Positions 1 through 12,347 of a stretch of DNA of 64,000 bases are shown piece after piece. Each line of letters opens with the position of its first letter. Within the stretch, counting starts at the first letter, position 1. The stretch is from Mariannaea sp. PMI_226. Taxonomy: Eukaryota > Ascomycota > Sordariomycetes > Hypocreales > Nectriaceae. The notes under the pieces were generated by a model. That model saw only the letters and a list, made by a program, of their open reading frames with translations, did no database searches and was not told the origin of the DNA. The stretch lies in the NCBI GenBank assembly GCA_024336345.1, contig JANFOG010000006.1, positions 806,001 to 870,000 on the forward strand, written 5' to 3'. Made by a program: the position numbers and the translations under genes.

Positions 1-3000
1 TGTTCGCCGCAGGATCGACTGGACCAGATCTTGCGTCTGATAATTAAGGCAAATATTCCAGGTTGAGTGGTGTCCGCCTTACCTACCAGTCAAAAGGCAG
101 TATAGGGTAGATTATGTGCCAAGAGGCCGACTACCAGCCAGAGCTGTTTCGATCTACACTACCACTTTGCGACAATAGATCTCATCTCCCCTTGCAGCAA
201 AGCATCGCAAATACCACAATGTATTGATTTTCTTCTTGCTCTCTTTTTTTTTTTTTTTTTGTTAGGGTGGGGGGTTAGGGGGGGACGCACAGAAAATTAA
301 CCTGCTTTATTCTAGTTGACTGTCAATTCCGAACCAGGCAGATTCGGCTCAAGAAGAAGCAACCCTACCAGTCATGCTCAGGGCGACGAACAGTGAATAA
401 GGCAAACATACCATATCGCTGCCCATGCGCTTCGCCCCCCCTGAAATATGTAGGGTGACGTGTTGGATGTCCACTGAGGCCTCAACAGTGGCCGGTGAAG
501 TGCGTCCCCTGTACATAACTACCATCACACCTCCCCGACGGGAATACCAACAGGGCACTTACACATGCCGTACCCAAGACTCGCCTGGGCCTCTTCTGCG
601 CCCGGGCTGAAGATGCACCGAAGAATAGAGGCATGGAGTGTCTCGATACCGAGCCAGCCAGACGCTTCTATACCGTACTCCATACCCGACAGTCCGGTTG
701 CAGTGATACGAGTACGATGTGTTGATAGCAAGCTCATGGACTATTTTGTGGTTAAACGGCTCGCACATCGAGCGGCCTCAAGTCATTGGAGAGGGACATG
801 TATGTTTCTATTATCAGAAACCCCTCTCCACGAAATGCCGGCGGCTGTCTCTGTTTATTACTGGGGCTTTCTGAGAAGCAGCCCAAGGTTGGAAGTCCTT
901 AAGCAACATTATACCACGCATGCTCTGACTCGCCATGGCTTGGTCTTTGCCTGCCCCCTAGAGAGGGCGCGCGTAAGAAGACATTGACGCCCAACAGATA
1001 AGTTACATGAACTAGACCAAATCTTTTCTACATACACACGAGTCCCTGTATGTGCCACACACATGCAAGGAGTAGGGATGTACTGTATGTAATCGAAGAG
1101 CACGGGCACACGAGAGGCCCATGCTCGTCCCGTAACTGGATCGAAGCGCAACCTGAATAGGTGAGCCCAACCTGGAGTTGAGTTGAGTCTTCCTCCAATT
1201 GAAGCAGGACATTGCTTTGGCTTGGCCAGACCGAACCGAATGAATCCCCGTCATACGTTCTCTGGCCCCCAGGGTCGACTGTGGCCCGTCCCTCAAACCC
1301 TCGTGGCTCACTGAATTTCATCTCCGACTCTCGTGTTGCACTCTGAGACGACCATAACTGCCTTGTGCCTACATCCGACCAAGGTATGTATAGTCTTCGA
1401 AGGACAATATTAGATCGTCATCTCTTAGTGACTCTTGGCCTGGCTTTTGCATGCCTTTTGCCTGACTTGACATTGGATCCATTGATTTCACGGTACGAAG
1501 TACGTAACTCCTTTTGTATTTACATGCTCGGACGTCTAGCTAGGTACTCTACCCCCTACGTTTCTATAATCTCTATTTTTTTTGTTTCTTTTTTTCAAGC
1601 AACCACCTTGTATCTACGCTCTTCAACATATCGGGATCAATCGTGATAAATCCTACTTCGCACAGGAGCAATAAGCTTCCTATCAGCTCTGTGCTGTCAC
1701 GATGGCTGGTTGTACCAAACTCTTCGCAACCAATGTATCAATCAGTCATTGACCTTGCCCTCCCCGTTCCCATCTCCCCCCCCCCCCCCCCCCCCCTCCC
1801 CCCTGACCTGTAAAAAAAAACATCATCTCACAACTCCGTTTTTCGATTCACGGTTTGGCTCATGCACGCACCACCTCGTCCTACTTCCGAATCCGCATAT
1901 GCCTTGCACCACATTCAGCGACGTGCATCAAGCCCACGACAATGTCCGAGGTTACCGGTTCGCCCAACCCGCCTCGCTAGCTTGCCGACATAACCTCCCC
2001 CCTCCCCCTCTCCCCGGGGGCCAAGTGCATGAAGAGCACAAGCTGAAGCGGCCTTACACCCAGTGACCAACCCCTAAACAGGAGAAACGAGAAGCCTTGT
2101 GGTTGAGAATGTGAAAAATGCTGTAACATGATGACCAAAAGAGACACGAGAGACATACCTACAAGCAACCTGGTCTCTACTCGTCTCAGCTTGGCAGGCG
2201 AGGATGCCTCCTTTTGATGCACTGCATGGTACAGTACCCTTTCTGGCTTCCAATTGTCTGATGTCTTTCTTGCATGGATATCTGCAATTATCTAATATCG
2301 AGCTGCTTGGATCGCTAATAAATTACAGGCATGTATCCCAATGTCATGATGACCTGTAATCAGCCCCGTTGAAAATTTGCAGGAGCAGACCCTGATCCAT
2401 TGCTATAATTTCTGTAGAAAGGTCAACCTGAACACAGGGCGGCCATGTCAGAAGGTGGAGGATTCATTGTGAGAGGGTGCCTTGCAATCCAAGACTCGAT
2501 TGATAAAGAGCTAGGGGAAGCTGATGGCTGTTCTTGAGACCTTTCCGTCCCCTCCCGTCCCTCCCCCCCTTTTTTTTCATACCCGTGGGACTTGGAAGTT
2601 ACTTTCTCAATGCTGCTCTATTTCCGTCGATCTCTACGGAGCTTTGCTGCACCGACATGGGGTGGTTCTCTAGAAAACGGGTTGTCGTTAGCTTAGTTCC
2701 GCCCTACGTTGAGACAGGCACGGAACAGGCTTGGCGAGAGGTACGGCAGTTTTTCTCAGTTTAGTAGGCTTCATGGTACTGAGTCCTTACCAGGAGTGGT
2801 GAACCTGACGTGTCATTTTTCATTCTGTAACTTATGTAGCTTTTGGCAGTGGGTGGGAACTGAACGGTGAGTGCATGCGACAGGCACGAAATGCGAACAA
2901 GTCATCTGATCATTCCTGGATCATATTTGGGTACCATAATCTAATTCCGGATTTGGATTCCCAATCCTATATACTGTCAACTCCCCGGACATTTTTGAGA

Positions 3001-3114
3001 TACTGTAGCTCTTCCTGAGCTCGTCAATGTTGACTACCGCAAGCGAATTTGATAGTTCACCCACAATGCTCCACTTACAGGGACTAGGTACTGAGTCTGT
3101 CCGTTCCTCCATGC
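1..3114. other. Intergenic, no gene recognised
   Basis: Short open frames occur on both strands, but none shows a recognisable domain or a convincing exon chain. The stretch holds a 17-base T run near 244-260, a C-rich run at 1776-1803 and several CT-rich patches. The part just below 3114 is the expected 3' untranslated region of the minus-strand 6-phosphofructo-2-kinase gene. An annotated gene could still end or begin to the left of the window. Confidence 0.5.
1776..1803. repeat. Poly-C tract
   Basis: Twenty-one consecutive C, one T, then six more C on the plus strand. This is a simple homopolymer in the left intergenic region, prone to length variation and sequencing error. Confidence 0.9.
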
Positions 3115-5138
3115 TTAGTCTTCGTCATCTACCTTGTCAGCAACCATGTCCTTTGCCGGATTGATAACTCTCTCAACCGGCCGTTCCACGGGCTCAGCCG
3201 GGCTACCGATGCCACTGGGAATCGGAGTAGGCTGCAAACTTGGGATAGCGCTACCCGGGACGGGAATCTTGATGTCCTCTGGCGAACCTGGGATTATTTT
3301 TGGGTCGAGCCCAGGGATATGAATGCGCTTGGCCTCGTTCTGATAGGCGGCAGGGATGATTTCGATAATTTCGTCGCGAGGAAATTTCAGCATGGGGATG
3401 TCCATAGTAGAGCAGTGCATAAGGTATGCGTATAGTACGCGGAGGACAGACTCGTGCGCAATTATGAGGAGGTCATGCTGTTCTCGCTCAAGCTCAAGGA
3501 TGATGGGTTCGAGACGGACAGCCAAGTCGTGGTACGACTGGAAGCTAGCATTAGTACGTTTCCACGAATTCTGGATAGTTCTTGGGATGCGGTACCTCTG
3601 CACGGGGATATCGGTGGTGGTACGGGTCAAGCTCATGCTTCTCTACCTCGTCTGGGTAGATCTGGCGGATCATCCGCTCGGACATCTTTTCACAGACGCC
3701 TGGGTTTATCTGACTGAGCTGCGTGCGCTGTCGAACCTTGCAGCCTCTTTCTTTGAGAGAATCTGATGTCTGGACAGTCCGAAGTTTCGTTGAAGTCCAG
3801 ATGGTAATGGGGGGTAAGGGTGCATCAGATCCGCCCTTTTCAATTTGAGCCAGGCGTTCTTGCTCACGATGCTTCAGGAGTGCTTCGGCCATCTTCTCGG
3901 CGTACTCTCGCCCTTCTTGTGAAAGGGGGGCATCCGCCTTGTACAAGTCCTCTTCAGTTGACGTACCAGCTCGGGCGAAGAAGGTCTTGCGAGACTTGAT
4001 ATGCAAATTGGTAAGGTAGAAGACAATTCGGTGAGAAAGATAATTAAAGCTGACGTTGTTATAGAAGAACTTTTGCCCAGCGTTGATCATTTTGATGTAG
4101 TTCAGCTCCTTTTCGTTCATGGTTTCGAAGACGGGTATCTTCATTTCAATCCTCCGAAGATATAGTTTGGCTGCTTCATCCGGATCCATACCAGCGAACT
4201 ACGAATTGATAAGCTTCATGGCATCGCATGGGAACGAACCTCTCCAGAACTCACATCAGGGGACGAGATTTTAACGTTGCGAGCGTTCTCCCTGAGGAGA
4301 CGCTCGTCGTCTACAAAGGATTCGATGAACAACGTCTAAGTAGGCGAATGACAGTCAGCCAAAAGAAGAAAAAGCATTGAAACCAAGTAAAAAGCATACC
4401 TGGACATCATGCTTTGCAAACTCCTTGGCGAGGGATCGGCGCCCACTTGCGGTGGGATTGACTGCATCATAGATGGCTACCTGACCATTTTCATGGTTCA
4501 ACCACGAATAGATGTCTTCACGACACTTCTTGAGAATCTTCTGACGCAGTATCACAGAGGCGGGGGAAGCATTAGGAAAGAAGTAATCTTCAGGCACTGC
4601 ACCCTCAGGGCCGACAGTGGCTCTGCGGTAGTCTCCTAGGTGGAAGATGCGAGTTTTGACACCCAGCCATTGTAGGTAGCGAGCCATGGACACACAGATG
4701 TGGCTGCTGACGTCAGTCGAGCTCAGGTCTCAAGGATGATGCACTCACGTCTTTCCTCGCGCAGGTGGCCCAACCATGGCGATGGCTATCCTACCGGAAT
4801 GAAAAAGGCGACCTGACATCGTGCTATAGAGCTGGGCCGGGGCCAGATCTTGACCCTCAGTGATGTCGTGAATGCCATCGATGAAGGTAGAGCTCCTACG
4901 TCGATAGCGGGGTGCGTTCGCCGCAATCTCGGCAGTTCTGTAGCCATTAGTTCAGATCCATCGTGAGGGGAAAAATCCCAGAGTTGGATGCATATTAATG
5001 AAACCATATGAAGGGTCATCCAAAATCCGTCTTTGACGGCATCATCCCATGCCCCGCCATCGCAATCTTATCGTGAGAGCCGTAAATGAGGCTCATATCA
5101 TCACGGATGGATGGATTAGGTTGAGAAGGATGTGCCAT
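3115..5138 (-). CDS. 6-phosphofructo-2-kinase with inactive bisphosphatase domain
   Basis: Makes fructose-2,6-bisphosphate from fructose-6-phosphate and ATP, the cytosolic activator of phosphofructokinase-1. Proposed exons (minus): 5138-5038, 4937-4749, 4703-4400, 4335-4255, 4198-3596, 3537-3115, giving 566 residues in one frame. The kinase half carries a Walker A loop, GPPARGKT, at about residues 90-97, split by a 45-nt intron; the RRR-S-ST basic stretch lies before it. The C-terminal half follows the histidine-phosphatase fold, but the RHG motif reads ARAGTS (Ala302 replaces the phospho-accepting His), while a later IAHES (His454) remains. Bisphosphatase activity is therefore probably absent, as in some yeast 6PF2K enzymes. 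The acidic/proline-rich tail ends KVDDED. The first exon is the weak point: its donor (GTCAAA) is poor, and an alternative ATG at 5232 with a good GTAAGT donor is out of frame with exon 2 unless another exon is used. Confidence 0.9.
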
Positions 5139-5232
5139 ACAACAAGACTATAAGTGCCTTTATATTTGCATATAATGAAAGCAGGAAATACAGCTGATGG
5201 GAGAAATGAGACTTACAAGAGAGTATCCATGG

Positions 5233-6879
5233 TCTGTCAGTCCCTGTCGATGCTCCAAGGTCGATGATGATGCTTCGGGTGAAATCGAGATTTGGGACAC
5301 AAATGAGTTGATATTATAGGCTTTTGAGTCTTGGAGAGAAGAAAGAGAGTGAGGCCCGAGAAATTGGCCTCAGGAGTCGAGCTTATCGTTTGTTGAATAT
5401 AGTGAGCTGTTCCTGTCGCCCGGAGGGGTGATTCAACTAGGCCTGGTGTGAGCGCCAGTCGCCGGCAATGGATTCAGAGGGTGAAATATTTGAGGTACCG
5501 AGTGAAGATGAACCAGGCCTCGTGATTATGTAAACCTGAGGCTCGTTGGAGGAACCCACCAAGCGGTGATGGGTGGATTTCTGGTTAAAAACCGACTCGA
5601 ACAAGTTGAGGGTAAAGTGACGGTGATGATGTGCGGGACATTGAAAGTGAACAAGGGTGGGTGGTACTTGCAAGGTCTTGAGGCGAGTACGTACACTCAC
5701 ACACACATTCACAAGACTTGCCGCCGACATGGGTACATATGTAGTGGCTCAATCATGATTGCACTAGCCACTCTTCCCAGTCACAAGCCACTCGCGGAGG
5801 CTGAAGAGCAGAAGAGGAACCAAGCAGCAAAGGTACAGTAACTTACTGCCTACCCGTACCTAGCCGACTTGGCTAATGCTAACTTGTGCTTTTTGGCACT
5901 AAGGGGAATGTCGCAGGAGGACAAGTAGACTGGTAGGAAGCAGAAGGCATGGATGACCGATATTGGTCAGCAAAGAGAAGGTTTTCCCCTTCGACAAAAG
6001 ATAATGAATCACTTCTGTCACCGACGTCACATCATACAAGCGTGTGATATGAATGATGCTAACCATCTCTTGGACTGAAATTGAATTGAAATAAGATCAA
6101 GGTCCCATATCAGACATACCCACATGGTAAGAATACCGTTAATAGTGGTAACCAAGTAGCCAGCCTTGTATCCCTGGGGAGATTCCACAGATAAGAAAGT
6201 GTAATCCGCAGGATGTAGTTACATAGTAGCTTACATGAATTGAGAGCAGAGTTTTGCTTATTTCTAATAACCGAACTGGGCACCGTGGATACTCCATTGA
6301 GAATTCACTCAAGTGCTGCTTACCATGTTTTGGTTTCTTAAGACAGCTCTCCCATTCGTGTAAGAGGAGCTCCTGTGAGAGAAATTGCAACTCAGATCAT
6401 GTCGTAATTACAGTATTGGAACGGTGTGATTTAACTTGATATATAGTAATTATAGTATACGTTACTGCCCCAAGCAGACCGGTTCACCAACAAGATGTCA
6501 TGGACGGCTAAGCCTCGGCTTCATCGGAACCCGGAAGATACAAATTTCCGCCACAGAAAACCGGGCAGCCGACGCAGCATCATTGGTGGCTCGTGCTCCT
6601 CACTAGGGAGCTGTCCGGGGCCAGATGAAAATTATTCTCCATCTCCGTCCTATCGACATCGCAACCGACGACGAGCGTCATCACGTTTCTGGCGTTCACG
6701 TAACGGGATTCCTTAATACCAACCCTGGGTTGTTCCAATAGCCTCTAGGCTCTCTTCCCCCCCTCCTCATCCTCTAGGCCTCGCATAGGTTTCGCATCTT
6801 TTTGGCCCCCCTCCCCACCTATTTCTCGACGATTCCACCTGTCTTAAAAAAAAACCGACCGATATAAACCTCAGTCACC
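5233..6879. promoter_or_regulatory. Divergent promoter region, 6PF2K / TOM40
   Basis: This non-coding stretch separates the minus-strand 6PF2K gene from plus-strand TOM40. Its last 150 bases are strongly pyrimidine-rich (about 6730-6850), typical of the region around transcription starts in filamentous ascomycetes. A 73-codon plus-strand frame at 6495-6716 has no recognisable motif and probably lies in the TOM40 upstream region. No other gene is seen. Confidence 0.5.
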
Positions 6880-8077
6880 ATGGCTTCCGCAGCATTGGAA
6901 CCTCTTCGGTCCCTCCTCCTCTCCAACCCTGTCGCCTCTGTGCTAGGTGACGCCCTCAATTCCTTCCATGAGCGAAGAGCCAAGCTCGGCCTGTCCAACC
7001 CTGGAACTATCGAGAACCTCTCCAAGGAAGTTCAGCGCGATGTCTTCGTCAACAACTACATGTTCACCGGCATTCGCGCCGACCTTACCAAGGTCTTCAG
7101 CATGGCGCCTCTCTTCCAGGTGTCCCACCAGTTTGCCATGGGCGAGCGTCTGAACCCTTACACCTTTTCCGCCATGTATGGCACTAGCAAGGTATACCTA
7201 AAATCCCGAGCCAACAAGCCTCGATTCGTGATAATAGCCAACCGTACTGACACTGACCCTTCAGGTCTTCTGCCAATGTAACGTCGATAACGAAGGCTCG
7301 CTTTCCGGCCGATTTAACTGGCGATGGACAGACAAGCTCGTCTCCAAGTCTCAGATGTCCATCTCTCAAGGCGGCCAAGATATGGCTCAATTCGAGCACG
7401 AGTACACTGGCGACGATTTCAGCGCCTCGCTCAAGATGCTCAACCCTTCGTACCTTGAGGGCGGCCTTACCGGTATTTTCATTGGCAGCTACCTTCAATC
7501 GGTTACCCCCAAGCTCGCTCTTGGTCTTGAGACGTTGTGGCAGCGACCTGCCCTGACCCAGGGTCCCGAGTGCGCCATCTCTTACTCCGCCCGCTACAAG
7601 GCCGAGGACTGGATTGCTACTGCCCAGCTCCAGGCTGCCATGGGAACGCTGAACACCTCTTACTGGAGACGGCTCTCCGATAAGGTGCAGGCTGGTGTTG
7701 ATCTGAGCCTTGGCCTTGTCCCATCTCCTGGCGGTCTCATGGGTGGCGGTGTCCAGAAGGAGGGCGTCACCACTGTTGGTGCCAAGTACGATTTCCGCAT
7801 GTCCACTTTCCGAGCCCAAGTCGACTCCAAGGGAAAGCTGAGCTGTGTCCTCGAGAAGCGTGTGGCCCCTCCTGTCCTGATGACCTTCGCTGCCGATATT
7901 GACCACTTCACTGCAAGTATCCCCCTGGATTTCGTGACCTGTTGATTTGAAACTAACCGTATTGTGCAGCACCAAGCTAAGATTGGTCTCGGTGTGTCCA
8001 TTGAGGCCGCCCCCGAGGAGCTCCAGGACCAACAGGAGGCTCTCAGCTCTCAGCCTCCCATTAACATCCCCTTTTAA
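6880..8077 (+). CDS. TOM40: Tom40, mitochondrial outer membrane import channel
   Basis: Tom40 is the beta-barrel pore of the TOM complex, through which nearly all nuclear-encoded mitochondrial proteins enter. Exons 6880-7191, 7265-7912 and 7970-8077 join in phase 0 to give 355 residues, the usual fungal length. The N-terminal part contains [17 protein letters not shown], typical of the Tom40/porin family; the rest alternates short amphipathic strands without a hydrophobic helix, as expected for a barrel. The final strand reads KIGLGVSI (about residues 324-331) and fits the mitochondrial beta-signal (polar-x-Gly-x-x-hydrophobic-x-hydrophobic) recognised by the SAM complex. The start is the only ATG giving this N-terminus. 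The second intron begins GCAAGT rather than GTAAGT, and the GT three bases further in would create a stop, so a GC-AG intron is supported. Confidence 0.97.
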
Positions 8078-9418
8078 ATGGGAAAGTTGAAAATTTCCCA
8101 ACGACCTAGCGCAACAATCCCAATTCCGCTCCCCGTTGATGGATTAATCTAATTGTAAAAAACCCGATGCTGAACAGCGCGAAGAAGCCCGAACCTCGAA
8201 CCCTTCACCCCTGATGTCTTATTAGTTGTGCTTTCTCTCACATAATGATGCCCTAACGATCTTGACGGATCCATTGTATCATCACTCTCCCCCTCAACCC
8301 CCTCTCCTACGACCTTTAGTTTTTGAGGTCGATCTTGTTGTCAAAAGTTCCTTTTTCTTTTTGCTCGCACTTCCATCCACATAAAGGAGGCGTTTGCGAA
8401 ATGGGAGCTTTGGCAATGTGTATATTACCCGCCTGACGCCGTGTTTCTGTTGTTTATGAACTGGGCAATGAAGGGAAGCGTTGCTTGAGGTTTCGGTGTG
8501 GGCAGGACATTATACGGCATGGCATGGCACGGCACGGCACGGCACGGCAAAGGGATCAAGGGCAAAGCCGGGTTCTATCTTCTCTTCCCTCTCGTCATAT
8601 ACGAGGTGGTATAGTTGGTCGGATGCATCTCTAGGGTGGCTGTTGGGAAAAGCCCCCCTCCCCGTCATGTATTGTGTATATGGGAATAGACAAGCTCATG
8701 CCATTTTTTTTAAACAACAAGAATAACCTTGCATGTTTCTTTGCTACAGTCTCAGGCAAACTTGCCAGAGTATTTTGGTGCAATTGCATTTGTCTCCTCT
8801 CGTAAAGAGATCCTCCAATCACTTCGTAATACCCTACTGCTTGGTGTGAAGGCAACACTCGATTAAAACTCCCAATTACATCCGGTGCAACAATGAACAA
8901 GCTCGAATCAGTTCATCGGCAAACAATCAAAGACTCGAGAGATTTGTGAGGACTTCTTGTATACGACTTGTGTATCAGATTCATTGCCTCTAGAAAGATG
9001 TAAAAAAAAATAACTGTAAAGGTGCAATACAACGCAATCGCTAAGAACGCCATGCTAATTCTGCGTTTTCCTATCCCATGTAAATGCGCATGTGGCAACA
9101 AAAGGCCACCACTGATTTTTCTTGATCCCACGTCATTATCATCATTCTTTCATAAGCCCCTTAGGACTTGTCATCACCAACTACGGTAAGCCAGGCACCG
9201 GGGATCGACGGCCCTCGAGCTTGACTTTGCCTCACCGACAACCCATATACAACATGCCTGTCCCAAGTAAATAAAAAGCACCTAACATTTTTTTTGGTGT
9301 ATCTTTCGCGCGCACGCGCGTATGTTCCCGTGTCTGTATTTGATGTGCCATCTTCAAATGAGCCGCATTGTTGTTGTTTTTACTCCATTGCATCCTGGTA
9401 ATTCAACAGTATACCGGC
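8078..9418. other. Convergent 3' intergenic region (TOM40 / USP)
   Basis: TOM40 and the minus-strand ubiquitin protease point towards each other here, so most of the stretch should be 3' untranslated sequence. It contains a seven-unit GGCAY repeat (8516-8550) and a short alternating purine-pyrimidine run of CG/CA steps near 9307-9320. No gene is recognised. Confidence 0.5.
8516..8550. repeat. Pentanucleotide GGCAY repeat
   Basis: Seven tandem 5-base units: two GGCAT, four GGCAC and a final GGCAA. It is a simple microsatellite downstream of TOM40. Confidence 0.9.
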
Positions 9419-12347
9419 TCACATGACGGAGCATTCTCGCTCGGGTTGGGAGCCGCTCTTGTGCTTGATCTTCTCTTTCGACCGGATTCGCTTGTGGCTG
9501 TGCTTATGAGTATGGGAGTGATGAGCGTGCGATTGCTCTGGTTCTTGTTGGGTCTGGTTCTCATCGTCTTCCCTGAAGGATTCAGGAATCAATGGTCCAG
9601 TTGAGTTCAGCGATGCCGTCCCTAATATATTTGCATCCCTCATATCTGCCAACAACTCTTTGCTTGGTCGCATGAGTCCCACGTAGCGTGTCATAGAAAA
9701 GCTAATCCTATTTTCGCCTGTCTGACTGCTGGGCCGACTACGGTTCCCCTTGGTAAATCGAGATGCTGCGCGTGATAGCCGAGATCCTGTAGCTTCTTCG
9801 TTGGGCGTAGCAGTAGGAGAATAAGAACTGGGGGTCACTGCTGGTGTCACATATGTCGAGTCAGCCAAGTTGAAACTCGGGCGTCGAGAATCGCTGAGCA
9901 ATGACCGGTAGTTTTCGCTACTTCTTCTGCCTGGCCTGTCGCTCTCTGATGACAAACGAATGCTGGGTGGTTTGCTAGTTGTTAATGCAGCAGTTTCAGC
10001 TGTGGGAGTGGGATCGAAATAACTGTCTGTTTGGCTGAGGCTGCCCAAACGACTATCATCAAGTCTTATTGGGGTCGGAGGAAGCTCGAAGCTGATCTTG
10101 GAATCATTATATGAGGGTGGCTCTGTCTCTGTATCCTCCACCGAGGGAGGGGTGACTTCAACCATCGGTACGACTTGGTAGAACAGGAGGTAGGGCATCT
10201 CGTCTTTTAAGGATTGCTTGATGTCATCCACATATGTAACTCGATTTTCGATTTGGAGATCGTCAAAGCGAACCCATTGAGCTTCTTCATAGTCAGGAGG
10301 TGGATCAAAGTCATGTCGGCGATTATCGGTAAGTAGCTTCGGTGCGACTCTGGCAAAAGCAATGTAATGTCCACTCTGCAATGAATCTCCTCGATGGCAG
10401 ATGACTGATTGCAGAACAAGCTTGTACTCGCTGTTTAACATGTTGTTCTCCTCCTCAAGCTTGAGGTCATCGGCCATCATAAAATGAGGAAGCCTTAGAC
10501 AATCCGGAATGTCGATGAACGTATTGTGCCGCTTGGGCTGACCAGATTCGGTCATGGCATATCGCTTGAGGCAGATTCCAACAACTGGTCTTCGATCGAA
10601 ATTTAGCGCCACATCAACGTTGTTTTGGGGCTCGTTGCTGGTCAGAGCATGCCATGCTGGATGAGATCAGTATTCAAGTTTTAGAGAATGGCGACGAGCT
10701 TAACTTACGAATCAATCTGAAGAATTGCCAGGCTGGAATCGTGACTGCCTTTACCACGGTTGAGCCCTTACTCATAGCCTTTTGCAACATCGTAGGGCTG
10801 TCAGGGTTGGATGGGTTGCCCTGCTCGTCTATGAGGACCCTCTGAATGACGCTCGTTGATCTTGTCCGTAGAGTTGGTTTCTGTTGAGCAGTAGCCGGCT
10901 CTGTGCTTGAGAGCTTGCCGCGGTCCGTTTGTTCAGCGGTTGGGGTTTCGGCATCTTCGTCTGTATTTCGCTCGGGCGATATCTTCAAGGAGGGCGATGC
11001 TGGCTCTTTCTCAATCGTAGGAATCCGTTGCAAAGGAGAAATAGCAATTGGTGACGCGGTGACGGTTGGAGTCGATGCTTCACCCAATTCCTTGGTGAGT
11101 AAACGTAAGGTGTCTCGGTGGACTAGTTTCAGGGTTTCGCTCCTGCTCCTGGTGATATCCTGCAGACTGGACTTCTTGGCCTCCTCACTGTCTCTTTGGA
11201 CATCGACCTGCGCATTGAAATACTCCTCCAAGCAATCTTCAAGCTTGATTCCTTTCTCCTCCGGATCAGGTGGCACCGCAAGGTTTAGGAGCCGTTCGTA
11301 CACAACTTTATGGTCATCCTTATCCTTTTTGCCCTGATGAAAAAGGTCAACCTGTAGGGAAAGGAGGGGTAGCTGTAAAGTTTCTGTGAGGAAGGCGAAG
11401 GCTTCTGACGTGTCTTGCTGTTCAAGCAGGCGGGCATCTGACCAGCCGCAGTCTGCCAGGGCATCTTGAATCAGCTTAGTCTGCACAAAAGTCAGTCAAC
11501 ATTGTTGTGTGATGAGAGAGATGAAGGGAGGGTTAGATTGGGGGCATTACCAAGTCGGTATGTATTAGGTGTCCAGTCCGTAGCATGTTTACCCACATGC
11601 GCAGCAGAGTTACTAGTTTCACGCGGCTGTCATCCTCTGGAAAGTCGTTTTTGAGCATGCACTCAAAAGCATCGAGCTTGGAAAACATGGCGAAAAGCAA
11701 TGCATCAAGATAGCAAGTGACGTTGCTACGGTTCACAGCCCCGACCATCTCGATTGTGGGGTCATAAGGCAGGATAATGCCAGCGGCTGCCTTTTGCTCA
11801 ATGTCAATAAATTCAACCGCTTTCCTGGGGTCGCCATTGGCGAACTTTGTGGCCAGGATATCGCTGATATGATCAGTGGTAACACCCGTGATGTTCAGCT
11901 CGTCTAGGCGCCTGAGGATCTCGTCAACCTAGGATGACCAGTGTATCAGTATTTGAATTACCCGATCGGGTTTAAAAAAATGGCTTACATCTTTTCCAGT
12001 GTTTCCAGTGTCGTTTTCTTTCTGCTCAATGTCGAGGGACTTTCTTGAATTATCTGGTTTGAACATGGCCATGAAGGCGCCAGTTGAGAGGGGTCGGGGC
12101 TATAGCAACCGGGGTTGTCAGCGACTCGTCACAATCAACAACCCCTCCGAGACTATGAGAGGGGCTTGGCAGGACTCCAACGCTGGGTAAAATGCCAGAG
12201 CACATGGAACGCCGTATCGCATGTCTGAGGACGTACCTTGCTGGTTTTTGGCATCGTTGGGGAGGGGCCTGGCGATGTTGATTTAGCTCGGCGACTGGAG
12301 CCATTCTTGTCGCGGAGACTGAGGAACTTCCTGGGAAATTCCTTCAT
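9419..12347 (-). CDS. Ubiquitin-specific protease (C19 family) ending in a CaaX box
   Basis: A deubiquitinating cysteine protease. Exons (minus) are 12347-12237, 12099-11989, 11928-11551, 11480-10709 and 10656-9419, one frame of 869 residues. The Cys box reads NRSNVTCYLDALLF with catalytic Cys at about residue 146, a degenerate version of GLxNLGNTCYMNS. The His box reads GDSLQSGHYIAFARV with catalytic His near 554, followed by WVRFDD. Between the boxes lies QQDTSEAFAFL, also typical of USPs, then a long low-complexity insertion rich in Ser, Thr and Pro (about 290-440). The C-terminal 250 residues are Ser/Pro-rich, then His/Lys-rich, and end CSVM, a farnesylation-type CaaX motif. Membrane attachment is inferred from this. 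The N-terminus is basic (SLRDKNGSSRRAKS). Substrates are unknown, and no yeast orthologue is claimed. Confidence 0.92.

Noticed and set aside
2921..3112. Minus-strand frame just after the 6PF2K stop codon
   Set aside because: It has no motif and no splice site that would join it to the gene; it is most likely 3' untranslated sequence.
7184..8101. 305-codon minus-strand frame opposite TOM40
   Set aside because: It is the antisense shadow of a strongly supported gene with spliced frame and full family match.
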